Shown here one piece after another: positions 35,185-46,285 of a DNA stretch of 64,000 bases. The translations under genes and the position numbers were made by a program. Source of the stretch: Nonomuraea rhodomycinica (GTDB lineage Bacteria; Actinomycetota; Actinomycetes; Streptosporangiales; Streptosporangiaceae); the NCBI RefSeq assembly GCF_013363995.1, contig NZ_JABWGO010000001.1:2179222-2243221 (forward strand). Reading direction: 5' to 3'. The notes below the pieces were generated by a model that had not been told where the DNA came from, searched no databases, and saw only the letters and a list, made by a program, of their open reading frames with translations. Position 1 is the stretch's first letter; every line of letters starts with the position of its first letter.

Positions 35185-35697
35185 ATGCCGGCACCCGCGG
35201 AGCTCGTGCGCGACTTCGTGAACACCCTGGACGTGGAGTGCGGCACGGACGAGCTGGCCTGCCCGGAGGAGCTGGCGCTGTGGCTGCGCGAGCGCGGCCT
35301 GGCCGGCCCTCTCGACCGCGCCACGGACGCCGACCTGGCCACCGCGCTCGCCCTGCGCGAGGGGTTACGCGCCGCCCTTCGCACGCACCACGACCAGCCG
35401 CTGCCCGTGTTGCCGCTGCGCCTGGTGGTCGATCCCCTCCCCCGGCTCGTCCCGGTCGAGAGCGGGATCCCCGGCGCCCTCGCCGCGATCGCCGCCGCGG
35501 TCGCCGACGCCTCCTGGGACCGGCTCAAGGTGTGCGCCGAGATCACCTGTCAGTGGGCGTTCATCGACGTCTCGAAAAATCGATCTCGCTCGTGGTGTTC
35601 CATGCGGGTCTGCGGCAACCGCACCAAAACGCGCGCCTACCGGGCGAGGAAGCAGGGTTCGCGTCGTCTCCAAGCCTCAAACACCGATACGGTGTAA
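35185..35697 (+). CDS. CGNR zinc-finger/ABATE-domain protein
   Basis: The 170-residue protein has an N-terminal ABATE region (LVRDFVNTLDVECGTDELACP) and the C-terminal zinc finger with Cys in VCAEITCQWAF, then SWCSMRVCGNRTKTRAYRARK. Proteins of this family are thought to be stress-related transcription regulators. TACAGT lies 6 nt before ATG 35185, so the transcript is probably leaderless; a longer frame begins at 35125. Confidence 0.87.
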   Translation: MPAPAELVRDFVNTLDVECGTDELACPEELALWLRERGLAGPLDRATDADLATALALREGLRAALRTHHDQPLPVLPLRLVVDPLPRLVPVESGIPGALAAIAAAVADASWDRLKVCAEITCQWAFIDVSKNRSRSWCSMRVCGNRTKTRAYRARKQGSRRLQASNTDTV

Positions 35698-35741
35698 CTC
35701 GTGCCTTGTGGCATGGACGGCAGGCGAAGGAGCGGGCCGAG

Positions 35742-36350
35742 ATGGCAGACGTAGGCGTTCGGGCGGCCCGGCGCGAGGATGTGCTCCAGGTGGCGAATGT
35801 TCAGATCCGCGCCTGGCGCTACGGCTATCGGGATTTCCTTCCCGAGGGCCCTTTGGAGCAGATGACCGGCCCGGCGGCCGAGAAGATGTGGCTGCGCCAG
35901 TGGGACGAGGCGATCGTCGCCCCGCCCACGTCGAGGCACCGGGTGCTGGTCGCGGTGGAGACCATTCTCGACACCGAGGGGTTCCCCGCGCTGGGTGTCG
36001 GGGGCAGCGGCGTACCCGCCACCCCGCGGGGCGGTGAGCGCGTGGTGGGCCTGGCCTCGCACGCCCCCGCCGAGGACCCGGATCTCGATCCCACCGAGGT
36101 GGCCGAGATGCTGACGCTGCTGGTGGACCCCGACTTCGTACGGCGCGGCCACGGCAGCCGCCTGCTCAACGCGACGGTCGACCACCTCCGCCAGGACGGC
36201 TACCGGCAGATCGTCACGTGGGTGTTCGCCGACAACTACGCGGTGCTGGGCTTCCTGGAGTCGGCGGGCTGGGGCGAGGACATGGCGGAGCGCGTCCTCG
36301 ACATGGGCCGCCCCATCCGTATGGTCAGGCTCACCACCGACATCAGCTAA
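35742..36350 (+). CDS. GNAT acetyltransferase
   Basis: The 202-residue protein starts VGVRAARREDVLQVANVQIRAW in short motif VQIRAWRYGYRDFLP and has the acetyl-CoA loop FVRRGHGSRLLNATV, then DNYAVLGFLESAGW. The central segment GVGGSGVPATPRGGERVV is longer than usual. AAGGAG is 10 nt upstream of the ATG. The next gene, menA, begins 15 nt after its stop, so the two may be in one operon although no functional link is obvious. Confidence 0.87.
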   Translation: MADVGVRAARREDVLQVANVQIRAWRYGYRDFLPEGPLEQMTGPAAEKMWLRQWDEAIVAPPTSRHRVLVAVETILDTEGFPALGVGGSGVPATPRGGERVVGLASHAPAEDPDLDPTEVAEMLTLLVDPDFVRRGHGSRLLNATVDHLRQDGYRQIVTWVFADNYAVLGFLESAGWGEDMAERVLDMGRPIRMVRLTTDIS

Positions 36351-36365
36351 GGGATCTTTCGAGAT

Positions 36366-37241
36366 ATGGCAACCCCCGGCCAGTGGATCGCCGGAGCGCG
36401 TCCCCGCACCCTTCCCAACGCCGTCGTGCCCGTCGTGGTCGGCACCGGCGTGGCGATCGGCGAAGGCCAGCCGATCTGGTGGCGTGCGGTCCTCGCGCTC
36501 CTCGTGGCGCTGCTGCTGCAGATCGGCGTCAACTACGCCAACGACTACAGCGACGGCGTGCGCGGCACGGACGACGAGCGGGTGGGCCCGATGCGGCTCG
36601 TCGGCTCGCGGGCCGCCACGCCGCCGCAGGTGCTCGCCGCCGCGTTCGGCTGCTTCGCCGCCGCGGCGGTGCTCGGGCTGATCCTCGTGATCGCGACCCG
36701 GGCGTGGTGGATCCTGCTCGTGGGCGCCGCGAGCATCGCCGCCGCGTGGTTCTACACGGGCGGCAAGAGCCCGTACGGCTACCGGGCGCTGGGCGAGGCG
36801 GCCGTGTTCGTGTTCTTCGGCCTGGTGCCGGTGACGGGCACGGCGTACGTGCAGACCGAGCACCTGTCGTGGCCGGCGCTGATCGCCTCGATCCCGGTCG
36901 GCCTGCTGTCGTGCTCGATGCTCGTGGTCAACAACCTGCGCGACGTCCACACCGACGGGCCGGTCGGCAAGCGCACGCTCGCGGTGGTGCTGGGCGCCGA
37001 GCGCACCCGCACCCTGTACGCGGTGTGCCTGATCGCGCCGTTCGTGGTGGCGGTGGCGATGTTCCCCCTCGCCTGGCTGACGCCGCTCGCGGTGCTGGCC
37101 GCGCCGCTGGCGGTCATGCCGGTCAAGACGGTGCTGCACGGCGCGGTGGGTCCGGCGCTGATCGGCGTGCTCCAGCAGACGGGCAAGCTGCAGATGGCGT
37201 ACGGCCTGCTGCTGTCGATCGGCCTGGCCGTCAGCCTCTGA
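36366..37241 (+). CDS. menA: 1,4-dihydroxy-2-naphthoate polyprenyltransferase
   Basis: The 291-residue membrane protein belongs to the UbiA family. The first Asp-rich motif is in NYANDYSDGVRGTDD and the second in NNLRDVHTDGPVGKRT; about eight or nine membrane segments are present. It attaches the isoprenoid side chain to make demethylmenaquinone, the electron carrier of actinobacteria. Other men genes are not in the window. Confidence 0.94.
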   Translation: MATPGQWIAGARPRTLPNAVVPVVVGTGVAIGEGQPIWWRAVLALLVALLLQIGVNYANDYSDGVRGTDDERVGPMRLVGSRAATPPQVLAAAFGCFAAAAVLGLILVIATRAWWILLVGAASIAAAWFYTGGKSPYGYRALGEAAVFVFFGLVPVTGTAYVQTEHLSWPALIASIPVGLLSCSMLVVNNLRDVHTDGPVGKRTLAVVLGAERTRTLYAVCLIAPFVVAVAMFPLAWLTPLAVLAAPLAVMPVKTVLHGAVGPALIGVLQQTGKLQMAYGLLLSIGLAVSL

Positions 37242-37243
37242 GC

Positions 37244-37260
37244 GGGCCGCTGGACGGCCC
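37244..37260. terminator. Short bidirectional hairpin between menA and MFS genes
   Basis: GGGCCG/CGGCCC with a CTGGA loop fills the 19-nt gap between converging genes. Confidence 0.55.
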
Positions 37261-38724
37261 CTACGCGGGCGCCGGTTCGGCGCGGGCGGTCAGGGTCAGG
37301 GCGATGACGACCAGGTACACCACCACGGCGATGATCGCGGCGTGCCGCATCCCGGCCACGAAGGCGCCCGCGTCGGAAGGGCTGCCCGCGACGGCGCCCA
37401 GGACGGCCACGCCGACCGCTCCCCCGGCCTGCCGGGCGGTGTTGTTGAGCGCGCTGGTGAGACCCTCCCGCCCGGGCGGCGCGGCCCCCATGGCGAGCGC
37501 GACGACGCTCGGCGTGAGCAGCGCCGCGCCCGCGCCCATGACGGCCATGACGACGGCCGGCGCCCAGGCGCCGGCCGCGGGCCGCAGCGTCGGCAGCAGG
37601 GCGAACCCGGCCACCAGCAGCCCGAGCCCCGCCAGCATGACCGGCCGGGGGCCGCGCCGGCCGGCGACCCGCCCGGCGTAGGCGGGCAGCAGCACCAGGG
37701 GCACGAACAACGGCAGCAGCGACACCCCGGCGACGACGGCCGTGAGGTTCCGCACGATCTGCAGGTAGAGCGTGAACAGCAGCATGACGCCGTTCAGCCC
37801 GAAGTTCATGGCCGCGGCGGCGACGGTGCTGACCGCGATGGGGCGGCGCCGCAGCAGCGCGGGCGGCAGCATCGGGTGCCTGGCGCGCCGCTCGGCCGCC
37901 GCGAACCCCGCGCCGCAGGCCACGGTCAGCGCCCCGGCAGCCAGGACGAGCGGGTCGCCGAGCCCGAGCCGGCCGGCCTCGATGACCGTGAGGACCAGCA
38001 GCGCGAGCGTGGCGGTGCCCAGGACGACGCCCGGCACGTCCAGCGGGCGGTCCAGCGGCTCGCTCTCCCCGGCCACGACGAGGATCACCGGGATGATGAC
38101 CGCGATCGCCGGCACGTTGATCCAGAAGACCCAGGGCCAGCCGAGGAACTGGACGAGCGCCCCGCCGAGGAGCGGCCCGGCGGGCAGGGCGAGGCTGCCG
38201 CTGGCGGCCCAGGCGCCGATCGCCCGCGCCCGGCTCTCCTGGTCGGGATGGAGGCGGCTGATCACCGCCAGCGTGCCGGGCAGCAGGAGGGCGGCGCCCA
38301 TGCCCTGGACGACGCGGGCCGCCACGAGCAGGCCGATCCCCGGCGCCAGCGCGCAGCCCGCCGAGGCCGCGCCGAACAGCGCGAACCCGGCGACCACCAC
38401 GCGCCTATGGCCGTACCGGTCGCCGAGCGTGCCGCCGGCCAGCAGCAGGCCGGCGAGCGTGAGCTGGTAGCCGTCCACGACCCACTGCAGGTCGGCGACC
38501 TGGCCGCCGCCCATCCGGGCGCCGACGGACGGCAGGGCGATGTTGACGATGGTCACGTCGAGCAGGACGAGGAACATGCCCGCGCACATGACGGCGAACG
38601 TGACCCTGTCCCTCCCGGCGCCCGCCGCGGGACTCCTCTCGTGTCCCTCCGCGGGAGGACTCCTGTGTCCCTGCGCGGGAGTCCTCCCGTGCCCCTCCGC
38701 GGGGCTCCGGCCGGAGCTCGTCAC
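37261..38724 (-). CDS. MFS drug exporter (DHA2/EmrB-type) with repeat N-terminus
   Basis: The 487-residue protein has about 14 membrane segments and DHA2 motifs: LDVTIVNIALPSVG, GGTLGDRYGHRR (motif A), RVVQGMGAALLLPG (motif C region). The first 38 residues (SPAEGHGRTPAQGHRSPP and following) are low-complexity repeats absent from family members. GTG 38724 overlaps the TGA of the quinone oxidoreductase gene in GTGA, which supports this start and shows the repeats are translated. It probably exports a toxic compound; the reductase may act on the same compound. Confidence 0.9.
   Translation of the reverse strand: MTSSGRSPAEGHGRTPAQGHRSPPAEGHERSPAAGAGRDRVTFAVMCAGMFLVLLDVTIVNIALPSVGARMGGGQVADLQWVVDGYQLTLAGLLLAGGTLGDRYGHRRVVVAGFALFGAASAGCALAPGIGLLVAARVVQGMGAALLLPGTLAVISRLHPDQESRARAIGAWAASGSLALPAGPLLGGALVQFLGWPWVFWINVPAIAVIIPVILVVAGESEPLDRPLDVPGVVLGTATLALLVLTVIEAGRLGLGDPLVLAAGALTVACGAGFAAAERRARHPMLPPALLRRRPIAVSTVAAAAMNFGLNGVMLLFTLYLQIVRNLTAVVAGVSLLPLFVPLVLLPAYAGRVAGRRGPRPVMLAGLGLLVAGFALLPTLRPAAGAWAPAVVMAVMGAGAALLTPSVVALAMGAAPPGREGLTSALNNTARQAGGAVGVAVLGAVAGSPSDAGAFVAGMRHAAIIAVVVYLVVIALTLTARAEPAPA
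38630..38704. repeat. 27/24-bp in-frame repeat at the MFS gene start
   Basis: Units of 27, 24 and 24 bp (38630-38656, 38657-38680, 38681-38704) share GGACTCC and CCCTCCGCGGGA. They encode the SPAEGH-type units of the transporter N-terminus. Confidence 0.8.
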
Positions 38725-39653
38725 GGGAGCAGGACGAGTTTCCCCGTGGTGCGGCGGCCGGCCAGGTCCTCCAGGGCCCGGCGGGCGTCCGCGAGGGGGT
38801 ACTCGCCTCCGGCGAGAGGCCGCAGCCGGCCGTTCGCGGTGAGCTCCATGAGCTCGCGCAGCGGCGTCGTCATGCCCGGCAGGTGCAGGGAGCCGCCGAG
38901 CCAGTAGCCGGTCACGGAGATGTTGCGCTGGGTCAGCAGCCCGGGGTCCACGGGAGGCAGGGGGTCGCCGCCGGAGGATCCGTAGGTGACCAGGCGGCCG
39001 AACGGGGCGAGCGCGCCGAGGGCGGCCTCGAAGACCCGTCCGCCGACCGCGTCGAGCACGATGTCGGCCGGGCGGCCCTGGCCGGCCTCGACGACCCGTT
39101 CGGCGTAGCCGTCGGCGTCGCCGTCCACGGCCGCGTCCGCGCCCAGCTCCAGGACCAGCTCCCGCTTCTCCGGGGTGGAGGCGGTGCCGATGACGCGGCC
39201 CGCCCCGAACTCGCGGGCGAGCTGCACGGCGAGGTGGCCGACGCCGCCGGCCGCCGCGTTGACGACGACGGTCTCGCCGGGACTCAGCCGGGCCGCCGTG
39301 CGCAGCAGGTGCCAGGCCGAGAGTCCCTGGACGAGCAGCGCCAGCGCCTGCCCCGGCTTCAGGTCCTCCGGCACCTCCACGGGGTCGCCGAGCAGCGCCT
39401 TGGAGGCGTACGCGTTCGTGGCGAAGCCCATCACGCGGCGCCCGTCGGCGGTGCGGCCGATCACCTCCGAGCCGGGCACGAAGGGGGTCGTGGTCGCTCC
39501 GTAGCTGCCCTCGATGCGTTTGATGTCCGCGAAGTTGACGCCGGCGGCCTCGACGTCCACGAGGGTCTCGCCGGGGCCGGGCACGGGGTCGGGCAGGTCC
39601 GCCAGGGCGAGGACCTCGGGGCCGCCCAGACGGGTGGCTTGGATGACTCGCAT
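38721..39653 (-). CDS. Zinc-type quinone oxidoreductase (MDR family)
   Basis: The 310-residue protein is a medium-chain dehydrogenase/reductase without structural zinc Cys: VEAAGVNFADI, VVNAAAGGVGHLAVQLA for NADPH binding and DIVLDAVGG are present. It should reduce quinones or enones with NADPH. It is translationally coupled (GTGA) to the MFS exporter. Confidence 0.9.
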   Translation of the reverse strand: MRVIQATRLGGPEVLALADLPDPVPGPGETLVDVEAAGVNFADIKRIEGSYGATTTPFVPGSEVIGRTADGRRVMGFATNAYASKALLGDPVEVPEDLKPGQALALLVQGLSAWHLLRTAARLSPGETVVVNAAAGGVGHLAVQLAREFGAGRVIGTASTPEKRELVLELGADAAVDGDADGYAERVVEAGQGRPADIVLDAVGGRVFEAALGALAPFGRLVTYGSSGGDPLPPVDPGLLTQRNISVTGYWLGGSLHLPGMTTPLRELMELTANGRLRPLAGGEYPLADARRALEDLAGRRTTGKLVLLP

Positions 39654-39711
39654 GCCATCGAGGCTATGACCTGTCCCCTCACGCTCCCGAGGGCGGGGGC
39701 GCGTCCCGCCG

Positions 39712-39749
39712 GATGGCGGGTTCCCGTAGCGATGGCGGGTTCCCGTAAC
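39712..39749. repeat. 19-bp direct duplication
   Basis: GATGGCGGGTTCCCGTAGC (39712-39730) is followed directly by a copy with one change (39731-39749), in the divergent gap between quinone oxidoreductase and serine hydrolase genes. Confidence 0.85.
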
Positions 39750-39806
39750 GGACGCGGAGGGTTGCCGCAATGGTGCCGGGCGGGGAGGAGTCATTAGCTT
39801 CGGCGG

Positions 39807-41204
39807 GTGTTCAGAACCGCGCTCGCCGCGATCCTCCTCGCCGCCGTCCTCCCGCAGGCCCCCGCCGCGTCGATCCCCGCGTCGGTCGACGCCTACGTCG
39901 AGCGGTACCGCGCCGCCACCGGGCTGCCGGGAGTCGAGGTGGCGATCACCAAGGGAACCGAGGTCGTCCACGTCGCCGGATACGGCCGGACCGCCACCGG
40001 CGACCCCGTCACGGCCGACACCCCCATGGCGATGGCCTCGGTCAGCAAGTCCTTCACCGCCCTGGCCGTCATGCAGCTCACCGAGAAGGGGAAGGTCGCG
40101 CTCGACCAGCCGGTGCGCCGCTACCTGCCCGAGTTCACGATGGCCGACCCGCGCGCCGCGAGGATCACCGTACGGCAGCTCCTCAACCAGACCTCGGGCA
40201 TGGCCGACTCGGCCTTCCCCGAGAAGAGCCTCCCCCAGCCGGAGACGCTCCAGGGCGCCGTGGCCCGCCTGAGGACCGCCGGGCTCGCCACCGAACCCGG
40301 GACCGCCTTCAGCTACCACAACACCAACTACCAGGTCGCCGCGCGGCTCGTCGAGGTGGTCAGCGGCCGGCCGTTCGCCTCCTACCTCAGCACGTACGTC
40401 TTCGAACCCCTGGGCATGCGCCACAGCACGACGATCGACACCGACCGCGACCTGCCCGCCGGCGCCCGCGGCCACCTGTACGTCCTCGGCCGGGCCGTCG
40501 CCCTGCCGGAGCCTCCCGGATTCGGCAACGGCTCAGGAGGAGTGCTCAGCACCGCCGATGACATGGCCAGGTGGCTGATCGCGCAGAACACCGGCATCCT
40601 GTCGCCGCGCAGCGTCCGGGAGATGCGCACCCCGTCCGCGCGGAGCGAGGGCTACGCCTTCGGCTGGACGGCCGGCGAGACCGAGCGCGGCACCCCCGTG
40701 CTCGAACACGGCGGCGACCTGTTCACCTCCACCGCCCACCAGCTGCTGATCCCCGGCTCCGGACACGGCGTGGCCGTGATGGCCAACACCGGCATGGCCT
40801 TCTCCGACGCGCACCTCCTCATGAAGGGGCTGGTCGCCATCGTCGAGGGCGGCACCCCGCAGCCGCCGCCCGGGAACCCCGCGTTCCTCACCGACCTGCT
40901 CTTCGCGCTGCTGACCGTGGTGACCGCCGGGCTGGCGGCTCTGGGCGCCGTCCGTGCCCGGCGCTGGGCCGCGCGCCACACCCGCCGGCGGTGGTGGCGG
41001 CTGGCGCCGTACCTGGTGCCGGTCGCGTTGTGCGCGACGCTCGCCCCGATCCACCGCATGCTGGCCCACGGCCGCGACGCCATGTGGATCCAGCTCGCCT
41101 ACCTCTACCCGACGTTCATGGTGTGGCTGGTGACGGCCGCGGTCGCGGGTCTGACGGTGGTGGCCGCACGCCTCTGGGGAGCGGTGCGGCCACGACGGCG
41201 TTGA
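39807..41204 (+). CDS. Serine hydrolase (beta-lactamase/PBP-like) with C-terminal membrane domain
   Basis: The 465-residue protein begins with a secretion signal (TALAAILLAAVLPQAPA) and has S78-V-S-K81, Y-H-N in SYHNTNYQ and HGG in LEHGGDLF, the triad of class C-type hydrolases. After about residue 345 come three or four membrane segments, so the catalytic domain is likely held outside the cell. TAGCTT 6 nt before GTG 39807 suggests a leaderless transcript. Substrate unknown. Confidence 0.88.
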   Translation: MFRTALAAILLAAVLPQAPAASIPASVDAYVERYRAATGLPGVEVAITKGTEVVHVAGYGRTATGDPVTADTPMAMASVSKSFTALAVMQLTEKGKVALDQPVRRYLPEFTMADPRAARITVRQLLNQTSGMADSAFPEKSLPQPETLQGAVARLRTAGLATEPGTAFSYHNTNYQVAARLVEVVSGRPFASYLSTYVFEPLGMRHSTTIDTDRDLPAGARGHLYVLGRAVALPEPPGFGNGSGGVLSTADDMARWLIAQNTGILSPRSVREMRTPSARSEGYAFGWTAGETERGTPVLEHGGDLFTSTAHQLLIPGSGHGVAVMANTGMAFSDAHLLMKGLVAIVEGGTPQPPPGNPAFLTDLLFALLTVVTAGLAALGAVRARRWAARHTRRRWWRLAPYLVPVALCATLAPIHRMLAHGRDAMWIQLAYLYPTFMVWLVTAAVAGLTVVAARLWGAVRPRRR

Positions 41205-41211
41205 CGCGGGG

Positions 41212-41684
41212 TCAGGAGACGGGGCGCTCATGACGACGCGGGGCGCCACCTCGATGCCCAGCTCGCGCTCGTGCTGCACCAGCGCCCGCAGCTCGGGCCC
41301 CCACTCCCCCTCGGGCAGCACGGCGAAGCCCTGACGTTCGTACCAGGGAGCGTTCCACGGCACGTCGCGGAACGTCGTCAGCGTCACCGCGGGCAGGCCG
41401 CGGGCGAGCGCGTGGTCGCGCACCGCCGCGACCAGCCGCCCGCCGATGCCGCGCCGCATGTGCGAGGGGTGCACGGCGAGCTGCTCCAGGTGCAGGTTGC
41501 CGTCCACCTGGCCCATGAGCGCGAACCCGTGCGGCGGGTCGCCCTCGACCAGCACCACCGAGGGATCGTCGATCTGCGTGGTCTCCGGTGGGAACGTGAT
41601 CCCCACCCGCTCGAACATCGTGTCGGCGGCCAGCTCTATCGCCGCCAGGCCGGGCAGTTCCCCGGCTTCGGCCCATCGCACCAT
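41212..41684 (-). CDS. GNAT acetyltransferase; end of gene unclear
   Basis: The protein starts MVRWAEAGELPGLAAIELAAD and has the acetyl-CoA loop HPSHMRRGIGGRLVAAV, then WYERQGFAVLPEGEWGPELRALV, about 155 residues of standard GNAT. After VAPRVVM the frame has no stop and runs on to 40533, antisense to the serine hydrolase. A shift of one base near 41225 would end the protein at TGA 41212, giving a normal length, so I give that end. Either a frameshift has removed the stop, or a long antisense extension (383 residues in all) is translated. Confidence 0.65.
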
Positions 41685-41780
41685 GGCGACACGGTCTCAT
41701 GTTCGGGCCGGACGGCGCCTCTGTATTAGGGTTCAGAGCGTGTGGCTCGGCGGTGCGGCGCCGAGACCCCTTCCGCACCC

Positions 41781-41815
41781 CGTGCCCACTCGCCTGTTCG
41801 CAGGCGGTGGGCACG
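41781..41815 (-). terminator. Terminator downstream of dapB
   Basis: CGTGCCCAC/GTGGGCACG encloses a second stem GCCTG/CAGGC with a TTCG tetraloop. It starts 24 nt after the dapB stop. Confidence 0.85.
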
Positions 41816-41838
41816 CCGTGTCTGGGGAAGGCTCGGCC

Positions 41839-42633
<795 letters not shown>

Positions 42634-42647
42634 CTACAGGCTTGTCG

Positions 42648-43961
42648 TCACGCGATGGCGAAGGAGAAGTCCTTGTCGCCGTACGGGCCGATCACGGCGA
42701 GCGTGAGCGGCCGGGTCAGCACGTCGGCGGACACCTCGGCGATCTCGTCGGGCGTGACCGCGTCGATGCGCGCCAGCACCTCGTCCACCGACAGCAACTC
42801 GTCGTAGACCAGCTCGTTCTTGCCGATGCGCGACATGCGCGAGCCGGTGTCCTCCAGGCCGAGGACCAGCCCGCCGCGCATCTGGCCCTTGCCACGCATG
42901 ATCTCGTCGGCGCTCAGCCCGTCGGAGACCACCCGGGCCACCTCGTCCCGGCAGATCTTCAGCACATCATCGATCTTGGACGGGAGACAGCCGACGTAGA
43001 TGCCGAACTGCCCGGTGTCGGCGTAGGCCGAGGTGTAGCTGTAGGCGGAGTAGGCCAGGCCGCGCTTCTCGCGGATCTCCTGGAACAGCCGGGACGACAT
43101 GCCGCCGCCGAGCGCGGCGTTGAGCACGCCGAGCGCGAAGCGCCGGTCGTCGGTGCGGGCCATGCCCGTGGTGCCGAGCACCAGGTTGGCCTGCTCGGTC
43201 GGGCGGTCGAGCACGGTGACCGCGGAGTGGGTCGCGGCGCCCGGGCCGCTCGTGCGCGGCGCGACGCAGTCGAGGGGCCCGCCGAGGGCGCCCGCCCGCT
43301 CGTACGCCCGCGCGACCAGCTCCACGACCTCCTCGTGCCGGACGTTGCCGGCGACCGAGACGACCGTGCGGCGCGGCTCGTAGTAGCGCTGGTAGTACTC
43401 GGCGATGCCGTCACGGCCGAGCGCGTTGATCGACTCGACCGTGCCGAGGATGGGCCGCCCGATCGGCGAGTCGCCGTACAGCGCCGCCGCGAACTGCTCG
43501 TGCACGACGTCGGACGGGTCGTCGTCGTGCATGGCGATCTCCTCGAGGATCACGCCCCGCTCGGACTCCACGTCGTCGTCGGTGATCAGCGAGCTGGTCA
43601 CCACGTCGGCGAGCACGTCGACCGCGACGGCCAGGTCCTCGTCGAGCACCCGCGCGTAGTAGCAGGTGTACTCCTTGGCGGTGAAGGCGTTGATCTCACC
43701 GCCGATGCCCTCGATGGAGGCCGAGATCTCCATCGCGTCACGCGTGGGGGTGCCCTTGAACAGCAGGTGTTCGAGGAAGTGGGTGGCCCCCATGTGCTCG
43801 GGGGCCTCGTCCCGGGAACCGATGCCGACCCACATGCCGACCGCGACGCTGCGCACGGTCGGCATGGTCTCGGTCACCACGCGCAGTCCGCCGGGGAGCA
43901 CGGTCCGCCTGACCACCCCGGCCCCTTCACGGCCGGGGTGCAGCGTGGTGGTGAGGGTCAC
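42648..43961 (-). CDS. M16-family zinc metallopeptidase
   Basis: The 437-residue protein has the inverted zinc motif H61-x-x-E64-H65 (HFLEHLLF), the downstream Glu in [11 protein letters not shown] and the R/Y pair near the end ([17 protein letters not shown]). Single-domain M16 peptidases of this type are found after pnp in most actinobacteria and degrade small peptides or protein fragments. GTG 43961 overlaps the pnp stop (GTGA), so the two are translationally coupled. Confidence 0.93.
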   Translation of the reverse strand: MTLTTTLHPGREGAGVVRRTVLPGGLRVVTETMPTVRSVAVGMWVGIGSRDEAPEHMGATHFLEHLLFKGTPTRDAMEISASIEGIGGEINAFTAKEYTCYYARVLDEDLAVAVDVLADVVTSSLITDDDVESERGVILEEIAMHDDDPSDVVHEQFAAALYGDSPIGRPILGTVESINALGRDGIAEYYQRYYEPRRTVVSVAGNVRHEEVVELVARAYERAGALGGPLDCVAPRTSGPGAATHSAVTVLDRPTEQANLVLGTTGMARTDDRRFALGVLNAALGGGMSSRLFQEIREKRGLAYSAYSYTSAYADTGQFGIYVGCLPSKIDDVLKICRDEVARVVSDGLSADEIMRGKGQMRGGLVLGLEDTGSRMSRIGKNELVYDELLSVDEVLARIDAVTPDEIAEVSADVLTRPLTLAVIGPYGDKDFSFAIA

Positions 43962-46285
43962 GAGTTACGGTCGTCGGCGTCGTTGCGGGGGGCGCGCACC
44001 CGGGTGCGGGTGCGGCGGGGCCGCTCCTCACGGGCCTTGTCGTCGGCGGCCGGGGCCTCGTCGGCCGGGGCCTGCTCGCCGTCGGCCGAGCCCTTGGCCT
44101 CCTTCTCGGCGGCCTCCTTCTCGATGACCTCGACGGGCACCAGGGACAGCTTGCCGCGCTGGTCGATCTCGGCGATCTCCACCTGGATCTTCTCGCCGAC
44201 GCTCATGACGTCCTCGACGTTCTCGATGCGCTTGCCGCCGTGCAGCTTGCGGATCTGCGAGACGTGCAGCAGGCCGTCCTTGCCCGGCATGAGCGAGATG
44301 AACGCGCCGAACGCGGCGATCTTGACGACCGTGCCCAGGTAGCGCTCGCCCACCTCGGGCATGTGCGGGTTGGCGATGGCGTTGATCGCCGAACGGGCCG
44401 CCTCGGCGGACGGGCCGTCGGTGGCGCCGATGTAGATCGTGCCGTCGTCCTCGATGGTGATCTCGGCGCCCGTGTCGTCCTGGATCTGGTTGATCATCTT
44501 GCCCTTCGGGCCGATGACCTCGCCGATCTTGTCGACCGGGACCTTGATGGTGATGATGCGCGGCGCGGTCGGGTTCATCTCCGCCGGGGAGTCGATCGCC
44601 TCCTGCATCACCTCGAGGATCGCCAGGCGCGCGCCCTTGGCCTGCTTCAGCGCGGAGGCCAGCACCGAGGCCGGGATGCCGTCGAGCTTGGTGTCGAGCT
44701 GGAGCGCGGTGATGACGTCCTTGGTGCCGGCGACCTTGAAGTCCATGTCGCCCATGGCGTCCTCGGCGCCGAGGATGTCGGTCAGCGTGACGTACTTGTC
44801 GCCCTCGCCGATCAGGCCCATCGCGATGCCCGCGACCATCTCCTTCAGCGGCACGCCCGCGTCCAGCAGCGCCATCGTGGAGGCGCAGACCGAGCCCATC
44901 GAGGTGGAGCCGTTGGAGCCCAGCGCCTCGGACACCTGCCGGATCGCGTACGGGAACTCCTCGCGCGAGGGCAGGACCGGGATCAGCGCCCGCTCGGCCA
45001 GCGCGCCGTGGCCGATCTCGCGCCGCTTGGGCGAGCCCACCCGGCCGGTCTCACCGGTGGAGTAGGGCGGGAAGTTGTAGTTGTGCATGTAGCGCTTGGT
45101 CCGCTCGGGGTTGAGCGTGTCGATGACCTGCTCCATGCGCAGCATGTTGAGCGTCGTGATGCCCAGGATCTGGGTCTCGCCGCGCTCGAACAGGGCCGAG
45201 CCGTGCACCCGGGGCACCACGTGGACCTCGGCCGACAGGGCGCGGATGTCCTTGGTGCCGCGGCCGTCGATGCGGACGCCCTCGTTGATGACCCGCTCAC
45301 GCATGAGCTTCTTCATCACCGCGCGGAAGGCGGCGCTGACCTCCTTCTCCCGCCCCTCGAACTCGGGCAGCAGCTTCTCGCCGGCCAGCGCCTTGACCTT
45401 CTCCAGCTCGGTCTCGCGCTCCTGCTTGCCGGCGATGGTCAGCGCGGCGGCCAGCTCGGTCTTCACCGCGTTCTCGACGGCGGCGTAGACGTCCTCCTGG
45501 TAGTCGAGGAAGACGGCGTACTCGGCGGTCTCCTTGGCGGCGACCTGCGCGATGCGCGACTGCGCCTCGCACAGCACCTTGATGAACGGCTTGGCGGCCT
45601 CCAGGCCCTGCGCGACCGTCTCCTCGGTCGGAGCGACGGCGCCGTCGGCGACCAGCTTCAGCGTGTCCTTGGTGGACTCGGCCTCGACCATCATGATGGC
45701 GACGTCGCCGTCGGCCAGCACCCGGCCGGCCACGACCATGTCGAACGTGGCCCGCTCCAGCTCGGTGTGGGTGGGGAAGGCCACCCACTGGCCGTCGATC
45801 AGCGCGACGCGCACGCCGCCGATCGGGCCGGAGAACGGCAGGCCGGCCAGCTGCGTGGACAGCGACGCGGCGTTGATGGCGACCACGTCGTACAGGTGGT
45901 CGGGGTTGAGCGCCATGACGGTGGCGACGACCTGGACCTCGTTGCGCAGGCCCTTGACGAACGACGGGCGCAGCGGCCGGTCGATCAGGCGGCAGGTGAG
46001 GATGGCGTCCTCGGAGGGACGGCCCTCGCGCCGGAAGAACGAGCCGGGGATGCGGCCCGCCGCGTACATGCGCTCCTCGACGTCCACCGTGAGCGGGAAG
46101 AAGTCGAAGTTCTCCTTGGGCTGCTTGGACGCGGTGGTCGCGGACAGCACCATCGTGTCGTTGTCGAGATACGCGACGGCCGAACCCGCCGCCTGACGCG
46201 CGAGACGCCCGGTCTCGAACCGGATCGTGCGCGAGCCGAACGTGCCGTTGTCGATGACGGCTTCGGCGGTGTGGACACCCTCCAC
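43958..46285 (-). CDS. pnp: Polyribonucleotide nucleotidyltransferase (PNPase/GPSI)
   Basis: The 775-residue protein has two RNase PH domains, the active-site region [24 protein letters not shown] (read as [10 protein letters not shown]), [17 protein letters not shown] in short motif [10 protein letters not shown], a KH domain ([11 protein letters not shown]) and an S1 domain (GLLHVSQI), then an acidic/basic tail. It degrades RNA phosphorolytically and adds tails. GTG 46285 has AGGAGGT 6 nt upstream, clearly the start; the frame extends 49 codons further without family match. Confidence 0.97.
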   Translation of the reverse strand: MEGVHTAEAVIDNGTFGSRTIRFETGRLARQAAGSAVAYLDNDTMVLSATTASKQPKENFDFFPLTVDVEERMYAAGRIPGSFFRREGRPSEDAILTCRLIDRPLRPSFVKGLRNEVQVVATVMALNPDHLYDVVAINAASLSTQLAGLPFSGPIGGVRVALIDGQWVAFPTHTELERATFDMVVAGRVLADGDVAIMMVEAESTKDTLKLVADGAVAPTEETVAQGLEAAKPFIKVLCEAQSRIAQVAAKETAEYAVFLDYQEDVYAAVENAVKTELAAALTIAGKQERETELEKVKALAGEKLLPEFEGREKEVSAAFRAVMKKLMRERVINEGVRIDGRGTKDIRALSAEVHVVPRVHGSALFERGETQILGITTLNMLRMEQVIDTLNPERTKRYMHNYNFPPYSTGETGRVGSPKRREIGHGALAERALIPVLPSREEFPYAIRQVSEALGSNGSTSMGSVCASTMALLDAGVPLKEMVAGIAMGLIGEGDKYVTLTDILGAEDAMGDMDFKVAGTKDVITALQLDTKLDGIPASVLASALKQAKGARLAILEVMQEAIDSPAEMNPTAPRIITIKVPVDKIGEVIGPKGKMINQIQDDTGAEITIEDDGTIYIGATDGPSAEAARSAINAIANPHMPEVGERYLGTVVKIAAFGAFISLMPGKDGLLHVSQIRKLHGGKRIENVEDVMSVGEKIQVEIAEIDQRGKLSLVPVEVIEKEAAEKEAKGSADGEQAPADEAPAADDKAREERPRRTRTRVRAPRNDADDRNS

